A stretch of DNA of 64,000 nt from Corynebacterium sp. HMSC08A12 (GCF_001807485.1 NZ_KV789190.1:134089-198088); one strand, 5' to 3'. Shown: positions 49,647 through 58,480, counted from the stretch's first letter. Numbers and translations are program-made. The notes: generated by a model from the sequence alone, not told the origin.

Positions 49647-51005
49647 GGCCGGGTTGTACTTCAGCATGTTGGGGCGGGTGGCGCAGTCGTCGCCAAGGCG
49701 GATACCCGGGGCCAGCTGACCTTCCTCCTGAGCCTTAACCAGGGCATTGAGCACGCGCTCCCGGAGGTCCGCCGGGGAAATGGTGTTGATGAAAATCTTC
49801 GTGCCGCCTTCGAAACCGGCCATGGTGGACACACGCCACTTAATGACAATGCGCCAGGGCATCGGGACGTCAACGTCGAGGGGACGGTGCAGCCACTCCT
49901 CATTGCAGGAGATGTGCGGCCCGGCGGCGACGTGGCAGGCGTGAACCAAGTCCGAGACGGCATCGCGTTCGGCGTCAGACATCAGCCAAGGCTCGGTCGT
50001 GGCGGACTTGGAGAAAACCTCGAGGGTCGGCCAACGGTGCCCAAAACCAGCAAACGCGATGGCGTGGTCGTTTTCGGCGATGACGAGGTTGTGGCGGGCA
50101 GCGTAGTCGACGGCCCACTCGTTGTACATGTTCGGGTTCGCGCGGACCTGGGCGATCTCGAGCTCGTTCTGCAGGCCGTGCTCGTCGATGGCGACGAGCT
50201 GCTTGTGGAGGTGCTCGAAGCTGGCGCCCGCCGGGGCAAGCCAGTTCTGGAACGCGGCGACGTAGCGGACGTAACGGTTGGCGCGGTAGAGGCGATCCAT
50301 GCCGTCGACGGTGAAGGCGATGAAGTGGCGGTGGTTCTCCCAGCTGAGAGTGCCACTGGAGGCCAACTGGTCGGTAGTGTCTGCGCCGGGGACGTAGTGG
50401 TCGCGGGCGATGATCACGTCGTGGCCGCCGGCGAAGAGCCCGGCGCTTTTCTCGTAGAGGGTTTGCATGCGACTTTCGGGGGAGAAGAGCTCGTCGAGTT
50501 CTTCTTGTGTGGTGCCGCCGGCGGACCACTTGGCGCGCAGGATCTGCTCGACGTGGTCCTGGCCGGCTTCCTCGGACAGGTAGTCGGTCATGTGCTTGGC
50601 GGCGGCGGGGTTCATCCGGTAGCCGTAGTTCAGGAGCCAGTAGTCGTAGGTAAGGATCTCGAAAAGGTTCGCCACGCGACGGAACAGCGGTTCGGTTTCC
50701 TCCAGCTTGCTAACCGGCAGTCCGCGCAGGATGTGTGCCTGCCCGTCCTCGTCGAGCACGAGGCGGGACTTCTCCGGCGGGGTGTCCAGCTTGCGGTTCA
50801 GGCCGAATGCGGTGGCGGAGTCGCGGTCGCCGACGGTGCGCACCTCTGGGCGGTGCTCGGCGATGGGGCGGTTGCCGCGGCCGGGTACGGTCCACACTTC
50901 GGTGCCGGAAAACGGGTTGACCTGTTTGATCGTTCCGTCCGGCAGGGTGGTCAGGGGCGGTACGGGCGCGGGGTGCGAAGCATGGGAACCAATCACGGCA
51001 AACAT
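49638..51005 (-). CDS. DUF4921-family protein (GalT/HIT-like fold)
   Basis: A protein of about 455 residues. The opening TTLPDGTIKQVNPFSGTEVWTVPGR and the later NWLAPAGASFEHLHKQL match the corynebacterial DUF4921 family. The latter is a His-x-His-type motif like that of galactose-1-phosphate uridylyltransferases and HIT proteins. Nucleotidyl transfer is a reasonable guess, but no substrate is known. Start is uncertain: ATG 51020, ATG 51005 and GTG 50993 are all possible. It probably shares a transcript with the amidohydrolase gene downstream. Confidence 0.75.
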   Translation of the reverse strand: MFAVIGSHASHPAPVPPLTTLPDGTIKQVNPFSGTEVWTVPGRGNRPIAEHRPEVRTVGDRDSATAFGLNRKLDTPPEKSRLVLDEDGQAHILRGLPVSKLEETEPLFRRVANLFEILTYDYWLLNYGYRMNPAAAKHMTDYLSEEAGQDHVEQILRAKWSAGGTTQEELDELFSPESRMQTLYEKSAGLFAGGHDVIIARDHYVPGADTTDQLASSGTLSWENHRHFIAFTVDGMDRLYRANRYVRYVAAFQNWLAPAGASFEHLHKQLVAIDEHGLQNELEIAQVRANPNMYNEWAVDYAARHNLVIAENDHAIAFAGFGHRWPTLEVFSKSATTEPWLMSDAERDAVSDLVHACHVAAGPHISCNEEWLHRPLDVDVPMPWRIVIKWRVSTMAGFEGGTKIFINTISPADLRERVLNALVKAQEEGQLAPGIRLGDDCATRPNMLKYNPAIR

Positions 51006-51103
51006 TCTAGTAGGTTTCATGTCCTGAAGATCACACCGCCGTGCACTGCGCCGACCCACCGCCGTGCTTGCTGTTCGCTGCTGCGTGCTGCCACACTAGG
51101 GGA

Positions 51104-51493
51104 ATGCCAAAGATTATTTTCAGGCTGCTGGCTAACCAGGAGCAGCTGGCCGCTATCGAGCAGGATTTCCGCTCCATGATCTCCGCCCTCGGCGAAGCGT
51201 TCGAGGGCACGCTAAATCTCCAGTCCGGGCAAGCTGCAGACCCCGAACTGGTCACTACCTGGGTGGAGCTTTTCGGCGAGAGCCCCGACGAGGGCAATGA
51301 CCCCGCCACCGGCGCCGAGCTAACCGTCGACGTTGTCCGCTATGAAATCGGCTCCGTCTCCGGCCTAGCGATGCACTTCGCCGAGCTCCTCACGGTCCGC
51401 GAGAAGGAACCTGCCGAGCCGCTTCTGCGCCAGGTCCAGGACGACCCTGGCACACCCCGCGTGCCTTGGCACGTCACTGTGGCTTCGGTATAA
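51104..51493 (+). CDS. Small hypothetical protein
   Basis: A 129-residue soluble acidic protein that I do not recognise. MPKIIFRLLANQEQLAAIEQDF begins an alpha/beta-looking N-terminus. The end PRVPWHVTVASV is strand-like. ATG at 51104 is preceded by AGGGGA with short spacing; the longer open frame upstream lacks support. It is divergent from the DUF4921-type gene, and its end overlaps the convergent HNH-protein gene by 20 bp. Confidence 0.6.
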   Translation: MPKIIFRLLANQEQLAAIEQDFRSMISALGEAFEGTLNLQSGQAADPELVTTWVELFGESPDEGNDPATGAELTVDVVRYEIGSVSGLAMHFAELLTVREKEPAEPLLRQVQDDPGTPRVPWHVTVASV

Positions 51494-52595
51494 CTCCTCT
51501 CGCGTGGGTGGTGAACTGCTCCCCGTGGTGGTTCACCCACTTGATCGTCCAGCCGCCATCGCTAGTGCTGGCTCTCCACTGCCCGTTGGTTTTCAAACTG
51601 TGGTGGGCGCGGCATAAGCACTGCATATTTCGCACATCCGTCGCGCCTCCCGCCGAGGGGTCCGTGTGGTTGTACGGCACGATGTGGTCTTTGTCGCACA
51701 TCGGCGCGGGGTGTTCGCATCCGGGGAACCGGCAGGTGCCGTCCCTGCCGATGAGGAATTCCTTCATTTCCCTGCTTGGCGTGTACTGCTCCACGGCCGG
51801 CGGCACCGTCACGCTGTCCACGCGTTTGGCGAAGCTTTCGTACACGTCGGCCTGCTCGGTGCTGATTGCCCCGACTCCCGGGATGAACCCTGGGCCGCCT
51901 TCCCACCGGAAGACGTGGACGTGCACTACCGTGTTGGTTTCTTCGCCGCTGATCAGCCCCGCGATCACGTCCATCCGTGCTTGCGCGAGGTCGCAGTCTA
52001 GCTCCCCGGCCAGCACTTTCGCCTTCTTCGTTACTGCTTCCCACATGCGCTGCGATTGGTCTTTCGGCATGTTCAGCGTCCACCGGGAAAGCTCGGCGGT
52101 TCCGCCCAGCGTCGTCACGGATCCTTTAGTCGCGGAGCGTTCCTCCGCCGCCGCCTTTTCGCCTTCGGCAAATGGGGTGGGGAAGTCCCGCGCGATCACT
52201 TCGCACAGGTATTCGCCCAGTTCCTTCGCCGTCGGCCCCTCCTCGCGTGCACTGATGCAGTCCACCGCGTGCTTCTCCAGGTAGCGGTTGAACTGTTCTA
52301 TGTCCATGATCGCCTGCCCCGCCTCGTCGGGCTCTGTCAGCTGTGCCGCGTAGGCGTTGCGCACCCGCCACACTTGCTCGAGGTGCCGCACGCCGATCAC
52401 CCCGGCTTTCAGCGCCGCCAGCCCGAGCATGTTCATCACGGCGAGTATCTGCGCCGCGTGCGAGAACACTATCGCATCCGCCGTCCCCGCCTTCCGCAGC
52501 GCTTGTATCCGCGCCACGGTCGGGGCGTCGATCACGCTGTAGGCATACGCCGCGTCGACCCTGTTGCACATCCGCCGCATCTCGTCGGCATCCAT
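51474..52595 (-). CDS. HNH endonuclease-like protein with DUF222 (13E12-type)
   Basis: A 373-residue protein with an N-terminal helical DUF222 region (about 1-250). The C-terminal HNH nuclease domain has GTCRFPGCEHPAPMCDKDHI, the His-rich VPYNHTDPSAGG, and NMQCLCRAHHSLKT, with zinc-type cysteines and catalytic His. Such genes are multicopy in actinobacteria and are also found next to mobile elements. No flanking repeats were seen here, so mobility is not shown. ATG 52595 opens the conserved region. It is monocistronic, 92 nt downstream-facing from the ABC genes. Confidence 0.85.
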   Translation of the reverse strand: MDADEMRRMCNRVDAAYAYSVIDAPTVARIQALRKAGTADAIVFSHAAQILAVMNMLGLAALKAGVIGVRHLEQVWRVRNAYAAQLTEPDEAGQAIMDIEQFNRYLEKHAVDCISAREEGPTAKELGEYLCEVIARDFPTPFAEGEKAAAEERSATKGSVTTLGGTAELSRWTLNMPKDQSQRMWEAVTKKAKVLAGELDCDLAQARMDVIAGLISGEETNTVVHVHVFRWEGGPGFIPGVGAISTEQADVYESFAKRVDSVTVPPAVEQYTPSREMKEFLIGRDGTCRFPGCEHPAPMCDKDHIVPYNHTDPSAGGATDVRNMQCLCRAHHSLKTNGQWRASTSDGGWTIKWVNHHGEQFTTHARGVIPKPQ

Positions 52596-52687
52596 TTTTG
52601 CCCCCTTCTTGTCCGAGCGCCGCTTACCTTACACACGGCCCCGGACAACCCCTCGCCCTTCTTAGTGACGCCCCCTCATTTTCACCC

Positions 52688-53461
52688 CTAGAGCAGGCTC
52701 GATAGGAACTCTTGGGTGCGTTCGTGCTGCGGATTTCCAATGACTTCCGCGGCCGGGCCGTGCTCGACGATCACGCCGCCGTCCATGAAAGCAACCTCGT
52801 CGGCGACTTCGCGTGCGAATCCCATCTCGTGGGTCACGACCAGCATCGTCATGCCGTCATCGGCCAGGCGGCGCATCACGTTCAGCACCTCGCCGACCAG
52901 CTCGGGGTCCAGCGCGGAGGTCGGCTCGTCGAAGAGCATCAGCTTCGGCCGCATTGCCAGTGCGCGGGCGATGGCCACGCGCTGCTGCTGTCCGCCGGAG
53001 AGCTGCACGGGGTAGGCGTCGGCCTTGTGGGCGAGCCCCACCTGGTCCAGCAGCTTGCGCGCATGCTCGATTGCCTCGTCCTTGTTCTCTCCGCGCACCT
53101 GCACGGGCGCTTCGATGATGTTCTCCAGCACGGTGCGGTGGGTGAACAGGTTGAAGTGCTGGAACACCATTCCGATGTCCACGCGCTGCGCCGCTGCCTG
53201 CTTCGGCGTCAGCTCGTAGAGGTTGCCGTTCTTCTCGCGGTAGCCGATCAGCTCGCCGTCTACTTCAATCCGTCCGGAGGTGACCTTCTCCAGGTGGTTC
53301 ACGCAGCGTAGCAGGGTGGACTTGCCGGAGCCGGAGGGACCGATCAGGCAGGTCACGCCGCCGCGGGGGACTTCCAGGTCGATGCCTTTCAGAACGTCGA
53401 GCCGGCCGTAGCGCTTCCACACGTTCTTGATGGCAATCATCGGTGCGTTGGTTTCAGACAT
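52688..53461 (-). CDS. Polar amino-acid ABC importer, ATPase
   Basis: A 257-residue ATPase energising import. Walker [10 protein letters not shown] (about 42-50), Q-loop VFQHFNLF, signature LSGGQQQR, Walker B LMLFDEP and the switch His in VTHEMGFA are all intact. It is of the GlnQ/HisP (PAAT) family. It is the last gene of a three-gene set, 8 nt after the permease gene. The amino acid transported is not evident. Confidence 0.92.
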   Translation of the reverse strand: MSETNAPMIAIKNVWKRYGRLDVLKGIDLEVPRGGVTCLIGPSGSGKSTLLRCVNHLEKVTSGRIEVDGELIGYREKNGNLYELTPKQAAAQRVDIGMVFQHFNLFTHRTVLENIIEAPVQVRGENKDEAIEHARKLLDQVGLAHKADAYPVQLSGGQQQRVAIARALAMRPKLMLFDEPTSALDPELVGEVLNVMRRLADDGMTMLVVTHEMGFAREVADEVAFMDGGVIVEHGPAAEVIGNPQHERTQEFLSSLL

Positions 53462-53469
53462 GGTGGTTA

Positions 53470-54417
53470 CTAGTCCTTCTTTTCGTTCGGCCCGACGGTG
53501 ATATTGCGTGGGGGTACGCCTTCGGCGTCAGCAAGGGCGGCGAGTTGGCGCTGCGTGAGCTGGCGCGACGATCCGCGAGAGAAGTAGCGCTCAACGTAGA
53601 ACTGCCCAACCATCAGAATGCTGGTGATCACCAGGTACCACGTGGCGGCGACGAGCAGCAGCGGAACGGGCTGGAACAGTGAGTTAGAGATGTCGGTGGC
53701 GCGGCCGTAAAGCTCAGCGGTATAGGGCACGGCAATAACCAGCGAGGTGGTCTTCAGCAGCGAGATGAACTCGTTGCCCGTCGGCGGAATGATGATGCGC
53801 ATGGCCTGCGGCATCACGGTGCGGCGCATGTTCTGTCCCCAGGTCATGCCCAGTGCCTTCGAGGCTTCGGACTGTCCTTCGGGAACGGCCTGGATGCCGG
53901 CGCGGACGATTTCGGCCATGTAGGCGGCTTCGTTCAGGCCGAGGCCCAGCACGGCCAGGATGAAGGCGTTCTGCAGTACCTGCTCGAGGTCGATTTCGGC
54001 GAAGCCCACGCTCACGGACTGGTAGAGGGAGCTCAGCAGGCCCCAGAACACCAGCTGCACGTACACGGGCGTGCCGCGGAAGACCCACAGGAACAGCCAC
54101 GCCACACCCTGCAGCACGGGGTTCGGCGACATGCGCAGAACCGCGACGATCGCACCGATGACCACGCCGATGATCATCGCCAGAATCGTCAGCGCGATGG
54201 TGTGCATCGCCGCCTTTACGATGCGGGTATCCAGCAGGTACTGGAAGTAAGTGTCCCAGTGGTAGGCCTCGTTTTGGGCTGCGGAGATGATGAACCACAC
54301 CACGAGGGCCGCGAGGATGACCGCCGCGATCCAGCGGCCGGGGTGGCGTAGCGGGATCGCTTTGTTCTCGGTGGGGCGCCTACGCTGCGTTGCGGAGGAG
54401 GCGTTTGGGGTGCTCAC
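53470..54417 (-). CDS. Polar amino-acid ABC importer, permease
   Basis: A 315-residue HisM/GlnP-type permease with about five transmembrane helices. The conserved cytosolic EAA loop reads [22 protein letters not shown] (shown in part, about 180-200). The N-terminal 40 residues are a basic cytosolic extension. GTG 54417 is used because it overlaps the stop of the binding-protein gene (GTGA), so translation is coupled. There is only one permease gene, so it probably forms a homodimer. Confidence 0.9.
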   Translation of the reverse strand: MSTPNASSATQRRRPTENKAIPLRHPGRWIAAVILAALVVWFIISAAQNEAYHWDTYFQYLLDTRIVKAAMHTIALTILAMIIGVVIGAIVAVLRMSPNPVLQGVAWLFLWVFRGTPVYVQLVFWGLLSSLYQSVSVGFAEIDLEQVLQNAFILAVLGLGLNEAAYMAEIVRAGIQAVPEGQSEASKALGMTWGQNMRRTVMPQAMRIIIPPTGNEFISLLKTTSLVIAVPYTAELYGRATDISNSLFQPVPLLLVAATWYLVITSILMVGQFYVERYFSRGSSRQLTQRQLAALADAEGVPPRNITVGPNEKKD

Positions 54418-55370
54418 TTGGTGCCTTCTTTCGGTTCGAGCGTGTGGGGCAGTTGGTAGGGCTTGAGGTTGAACGTCACTGCGTCTAACCCGCCATCTTC
54501 GAGTTCCCATTGTTTGAGGATGGCCTCGTAGGTGCCGTCGTTCATCATGGTCTGCATCGTTGCGGCCAGGGCTTTTCCAAGCGGGTTGTTCTTTTTGACG
54601 CCCATACCGAACGGGGCGGTATCGAAAGGTTCGCCAACCCGCACCAATTTGCCGTCAGAGCGGGCGATGGCGAAGTCGATCACCGGCGAGTCGGAGCTGT
54701 AGGCGTTTGCCTTCTTCAGAATGGTGGCGGTGGCGGCGGCGTCGGCCTTTTCGTAGACCAGCTTCTCAATCGGCTCCTTGCCCTGGGCTTCGCACTCGTC
54801 GGAGCGTCCCTGCACTTCGTCCGTGTCGGAGTAGGTGCCTTTCTGCACGGCGACCTTTAGGCCGCAGGCGTTGTCGGGGTCGATGTTGTCCTCGTTGCCG
54901 GGCTGGGTGGCCCAGGAGATCCCGGCGCTGTAGAAGTCGACGAAGTCGTAGTTTTTCTGCCGCTCTTCGGTGTCTGTGAAGGCGCTGGCTCCGACGTCGA
55001 CGGATCCGGCGCTGATGGCCGGCAGGATCAGGTTGAAGTCCATTTGGTTGACTTCGACGTCGAGGCCCATCATGGCACCGGCGGCGCGGATGAGGTCCAT
55101 TTCGAAGCCGATGATGTTTCCGTCGGAGTCTTTAAACTCGTTGGGTGCGTAGGGCGGGTTGGTGCCGACGGTAATTTTTCCCTTGGCCTGGACGTCCGGG
55201 GGCACAAGGGCGGCGAGCTGCGGGTTCTTCGCCGGGAGGATTTCCTCCCAGCCTTCCGGGTTGCCGAGTTCTTCGTTGGTCACACACCCCGCCAGCGATG
55301 CTGAAAGCAGGATCGCAAGGGTGCCCTTGGCCACGGTACGGGCCACAGAGCGTGGGTGGCTATGTTTCAT
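54414..55370 (-). CDS. Polar amino-acid ABC importer, substrate-binding lipoprotein
   Basis: A 318-residue extracellular binding protein of SBP family 3. The signal peptide ends in lipobox LAGC at about residue 26-29. The ligand-binding domain has GTNPPYAPNEFKDSDGNIIG, EVNQMDFNLILPAISAG, FTDTEERQKNYDF and KVAVQKGTYSD. A consensus TATAAT lies 7 nt before the ATG, giving its own leaderless promoter although the PepSY gene ends just 8 nt upstream. Substrate unknown. Confidence 0.92.
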   Translation of the reverse strand: MKHSHPRSVARTVAKGTLAILLSASLAGCVTNEELGNPEGWEEILPAKNPQLAALVPPDVQAKGKITVGTNPPYAPNEFKDSDGNIIGFEMDLIRAAGAMMGLDVEVNQMDFNLILPAISAGSVDVGASAFTDTEERQKNYDFVDFYSAGISWATQPGNEDNIDPDNACGLKVAVQKGTYSDTDEVQGRSDECEAQGKEPIEKLVYEKADAAATATILKKANAYSSDSPVIDFAIARSDGKLVRVGEPFDTAPFGMGVKKNNPLGKALAATMQTMMNDGTYEAILKQWELEDGGLDAVTFNLKPYQLPHTLEPKEGTK

Positions 55371-55377
55371 ACCGTGG

Positions 55378-55383
55378 ATTATA
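55378..55383 (-). promoter_or_regulatory. -10 box of the ABC importer operon, overlapping the PepSY gene stop codon
   Basis: TATAAT (minus strand) lies 7 nt before the ATG at 55370. The stop codon TAA of the upstream PepSY gene is contained in it. A weak -35 (TTAAAG) lies 18 nt upstream. Confidence 0.5.
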
Positions 55384-56773
55384 TCGGAGTATGTGAATAT
55401 TCTTTAATGGCTTTTGTGCCCTCTGCCTCCGCGTTGGTCCTGCCGACCTTGTTTCCGCCGCGCAAGTCGAGAGCTAGGGCAATGACGAACAGGATGGCAC
55501 CACTAACAGCAAACAGGGGAGCGATCACGCTGTATCCACCGAGCAGGATCACCAGCGCTGTCCAGTGCTTCCAGGTGAGTTCCCGAAGATCCACGCGGGC
55601 GCCGTTGTTCTTGCCGCCGCGCCTGCGCCACCACATGATGTATCCGTAGATCACGAGCGCGCCGATGCCCAGTGCCAGCAGTGCCAGTGCGATTTGGCTG
55701 ACCAGCCCGAACAGGGTTCCCATGTGCAGCTGGATGATCCAGCTGGTCAGCTGGGCTGCGATGGGCCAGGAGCTAAACGGCAGGCGGTCGATAACGTCGC
55801 CGTTGTCGCCATTCACCGTGATTGCGTCGTTGTGCATCTTGTACGCCTGGCGCGGTTCGCTGACGGTCCACGCCTGGCCGGTTTCGCTCGGGGGAGCCAG
55901 CTGCAGGGTGCCGGTCAATCCCTCGTTACGGCCAACCTGGAGGGCCGTATCGGCCTGTGCCAAGTCGACCTCTGCATTTCCGCTGTGACCCGCGTGCCCT
56001 GCGTGCTCGCCGTGGCCGGCGTGACCAGAGCCGCCGATTTGCGCAGACTGTTCGCCGCTGATGTTCGTGTTCGGTTCGGGCGCCATCCAGTTCAGTTCTT
56101 CGCGGACAGTCGCGATGTTGTCGCCTGCGAAGTGGGACCAAGTCAGGCCGGAGACGCAGAGGAAGACCAGCCCCGGTGCGGCTATCAGCCCTATGAGAGT
56201 GTGTCGCTGCATGGCCTGGCGGCGGGACTTCTTCTTGGGCTTGCGCGGGTTTTTCTGCTTGCGCATGAACCACCACATGGCCACGCCGGTGACGGCCATG
56301 GGGCCTAGCCACGTGGCGGCGGTTTCGGAGTAGATGCGGCCGGGCTCACCCAGCCATAGGTTGCGGTGGCCTTCGGATAGCCAGGCGCGGAACGGCAGGG
56401 AAGCGGCGCTACCGTACTGAGTTAGCTCTCCGGTGATGTGCAGGTCGCCCGGATCCACGAACACTGCGCGGCTGTAGCTTTCCGAGGACAGTGACGGGTC
56501 GGTGAAGAGCACGCGAGTGGTCTTGCCCTCTTCGTCTGGGATCTGCACCTTAGCAACATCGAGGTCGGGGTGGATGCGCTTTGCGGCCTCTATTTGCTTG
56601 GCTACCGGCTGCGCTGGACTGCTTGAGGTGGCAGTCAGCTCAGACTTGTAGACCCACGTTTCGATGGTGGGGGCGAGTGCGTAGAAGAAGCCGGAGAAAG
56701 CGGCTACAAGGATGAGGGGTGCGATGAAGAGCCCAGCGAGGGTGTGGACTCTGCGAATAATTCTGCGAGACAT
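55379..56773 (-). CDS. PepSY-associated transmembrane protein with His-rich loop
   Basis: A 464-residue membrane protein. It opens RRVHTLAGLFIAPLILVAAFSG, the PepSY-TM pattern with a helix carrying His. Further helices lie at about 150-168, 190-212, 345-370 and 400-425. The extracytoplasmic loop contains five His in GHAGHGEHAGHAGH (about 248-262), a likely metal-binding stretch. Relatives are linked to iron/siderophore or copper handling. A TetR-type gene lies 69 nt upstream on the same strand. Confidence 0.82.
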   Translation of the reverse strand: MSRRIIRRVHTLAGLFIAPLILVAAFSGFFYALAPTIETWVYKSELTATSSSPAQPVAKQIEAAKRIHPDLDVAKVQIPDEEGKTTRVLFTDPSLSSESYSRAVFVDPGDLHITGELTQYGSAASLPFRAWLSEGHRNLWLGEPGRIYSETAATWLGPMAVTGVAMWWFMRKQKNPRKPKKKSRRQAMQRHTLIGLIAAPGLVFLCVSGLTWSHFAGDNIATVREELNWMAPEPNTNISGEQSAQIGGSGHAGHGEHAGHAGHSGNAEVDLAQADTALQVGRNEGLTGTLQLAPPSETGQAWTVSEPRQAYKMHNDAITVNGDNGDVIDRLPFSSWPIAAQLTSWIIQLHMGTLFGLVSQIALALLALGIGALVIYGYIMWWRRRGGKNNGARVDLRELTWKHWTALVILLGGYSVIAPLFAVSGAILFVIALALDLRGGNKVGRTNAEAEGTKAIKEYSHTPI

Positions 56774-56842
56774 GCTCCATTAGTCGCATGCTTGGCGGGA
56801 TCGGTTCCCAATAGTGAAGAACGGGGTAGCGCCCGGGGGGAT

Positions 56843-57454
56843 CTAGTAGGAGGGGCGGTTCGTCTCTAGCGCCTGGAAAACGAAGTCCAGCTTCTTGTCG
56901 AGGATTCGCAGCGCCATCTCCTCGTCGTCCTCGCGGTCGGCGGGCAGCGAGTCCGTCATTGCGAAAAGCTCGAAGGAGTGTCTGAAAGGCCCGGAGCTGA
57001 AGACGAAGTTCGTTACAACGTCGATGGCGAATAGGGCCTGTCCGCGGCTGAAGCCGGCGTCATTAAGCCTTTCCAGAAGATTCGTGACGTGCTTTCGGTA
57101 GGCGAAAAGGCTGTTCGGGTGGCTCAGCAGGGCTTGTGCGAGGCCCGGGTAGGTGGAGCACATCCGCGATAGGTAGTAGGCGTAGTCGCGGAGCAGTTCC
57201 TTCCAATCGCCATCGGGGTACTCCCGTGGGCTATCGGTGATGTGCTCGATGCAGGCGGTCAGGAGCGTGTCGCGGCTGTAGATTCGGTACAGCGCGGACG
57301 TGGCCACTCCCAGGCCTTTGGCGACCTCAGACATGGTGAATTTATCAAGACCGATTGCGAGTGCCTGGTTGATGACGTCTTCGCGGTCGAAGGTGGGCTT
57401 CGGGCCGGTCTTGCGGTGAGGGCGTTTTCCTTCTGAGGGAAGCGGGGTGGACAT
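56843..57454 (-). CDS. TetR-family regulator upstream of the PepSY gene
   Basis: A 203-residue regulator. The basic N-terminal tail (KRPHRKTGPKPTF) precedes the helix-turn-helix at about 25-65 (FTMSEVAKGLGVATSALYRIYS, shown in part). The ligand-binding C-terminal region is of the TetR_C type. A TGAAC-4 nt-GTTCA palindrome lies 4 nt before the ATG and overlaps its -10-like TAATGT, which suggests autoregulation. It probably controls the PepSY gene downstream; the ligand is unknown. Confidence 0.82.
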   Translation of the reverse strand: MSTPLPSEGKRPHRKTGPKPTFDREDVINQALAIGLDKFTMSEVAKGLGVATSALYRIYSRDTLLTACIEHITDSPREYPDGDWKELLRDYAYYLSRMCSTYPGLAQALLSHPNSLFAYRKHVTNLLERLNDAGFSRGQALFAIDVVTNFVFSSGPFRHSFELFAMTDSLPADREDDEEMALRILDKKLDFVFQALETNRPSY

Positions 57455-57458
57455 GCAG

Positions 57459-57472
57459 TGAACATTAGTTCA
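57459..57472. promoter_or_regulatory. Palindromic operator candidate upstream of tetR
   Basis: TGAACATTAGTTCA is a perfect 5+5 inverted repeat with a 4-nt centre. On the minus strand TAATGT (57467-57462) overlaps it and lies 7 nt before the ATG. A TATAAA stretch lies further upstream in the AT-rich 126-bp gap. Confidence 0.45.
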
Positions 57473-57520
57473 TTTTTTATTTATATTGCTAACAGGTGCC
57501 CCCGGAAAGAAAAGCAATTA

Positions 57521-57551
57521 CCCCTGCTCTTTAAATGTTAAAGAACAGGGG
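57521..57551 (-). terminator. Rho-independent terminator of the Q/N-rich membrane protein gene
   Basis: A 14-bp stem (CCCCTGCTCTTTAA / TTAAAGAACAGGGG) has a single mismatch and a 3-nt loop. On the minus strand it is followed by TAATTGCTTTTCTTT. It lies 29 nt after the stop at 57581. It is the clearest terminator in the window. Confidence 0.75.
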
Positions 57552-57580
57552 CGGTTGTAGTGCCGTTTTAGCCGTTTAGA

Positions 57581-58480
57581 CTACTGCGGGTTCTGCGGGT
57601 TCTGCGGAGCGTTGCCCTGCCAGCCCTGGTTCGGCTGCTGGCCGTAGTTGTTCTGACCGTAGTTGTTCTGGTCAAAGTTGTTCTGCGGCTGCTGGCCGTA
57701 GCCCTGCTGACCAAAGTTCTGCTGGCCGAAGTTCTGCTGGCCGTACCCCTGCTGCGCGAAAGCCTGCTTCGGAGCTTGCGGGTTGTTCTTGCGGTCGTTG
57801 AGCAGTGCGAGCACGCCGAAGGCGATGATGGCGATGGAGGCCAGCAGAATCAGGATCAGGCCTGCGCCGACGCTTACGTTTACAACGTCCTCGTCAAAAT
57901 CACCGGCCTTAGAGCCGATGCTGGCCCAGTCGATGATGGAGATCAGCAGAAGGATGGCGCCGATGGCGATCACTGGAATGGCGCGCCACCACTTCTGGGC
58001 CAGCTGCTCTACGAACAGGTAGGCAGCGATTCCGCCGATGATGATCAGGGACAGGAACATGGTGATAATGCCGTCACCGTCGGTGCCGGAGACCGTGATG
58101 GTGCCGTAGAAGGGAACCGAGACCTTGCCCCATGGCATGAAGCTGCCGATGAAGCTGATCAGAGCGGCACCTGCGGCGCAGAGCAGCCAGATTACGGACT
58201 TGTTGGAGAAGTCCAGGTACTGCTTGATGTCGAACTGTGCGCCCTGGCCGTTCTGCTGGTTCTGGCCGTTGAAGCCCTGCTGGTTCTGGAAGTTGTTCTG
58301 GCCGTAGCCGTTCTGTGCACCCTGCTGCGGAGCGCCATATGCATTCTGGCCTTGCTGCTGCGGTGCCGGGTTCTGCTGGCCGTAGGGGTTCTGGTTCCAG
58401 TCCTGGCCCTGCGGCTGTTGCGGTGCACCGTTGTTGCCGTTGTTGGCCGGGTCGTTGGAACCGAAGTTCTCGTCCGTCAT
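57581..58480 (-). CDS. Four-helix membrane protein with Q/N/G/Y-rich arms
   Basis: A 299-residue protein of unknown function. Residues 10-82 are a low-complexity Gln/Asn/Gly/Pro/Tyr arm. Four transmembrane helices follow (about 95-113, 133-150, 160-176, 195-222). The C-terminal arm (about 228-299) has FGQQ/YGQQ/YGQNN repeats. ATG 58480 is preceded by GAGGAGAA. It has its own terminator. The arms resemble prion-like or phase-separating sequences; the membrane part is like other corynebacterial small membrane proteins. No enzymatic motif is present. Confidence 0.75.
   Translation of the reverse strand: MTDENFGSNDPANNGNNGAPQQPQGQDWNQNPYGQQNPAPQQQGQNAYGAPQQGAQNGYGQNNFQNQQGFNGQNQQNGQGAQFDIKQYLDFSNKSVIWLLCAAGAALISFIGSFMPWGKVSVPFYGTITVSGTDGDGIITMFLSLIIIGGIAAYLFVEQLAQKWWRAIPVIAIGAILLLISIIDWASIGSKAGDFDEDVVNVSVGAGLILILLASIAIIAFGVLALLNDRKNNPQAPKQAFAQQGYGQQNFGQQNFGQQGYGQQPQNNFDQNNYGQNNYGQQPNQGWQGNAPQNPQNPQ

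Noticed and set aside
51474-52595. HNH/DUF222 gene as part of an insertion sequence or intron
   Set aside because: No terminal inverted repeats, target duplications or intron structure are seen at its borders.
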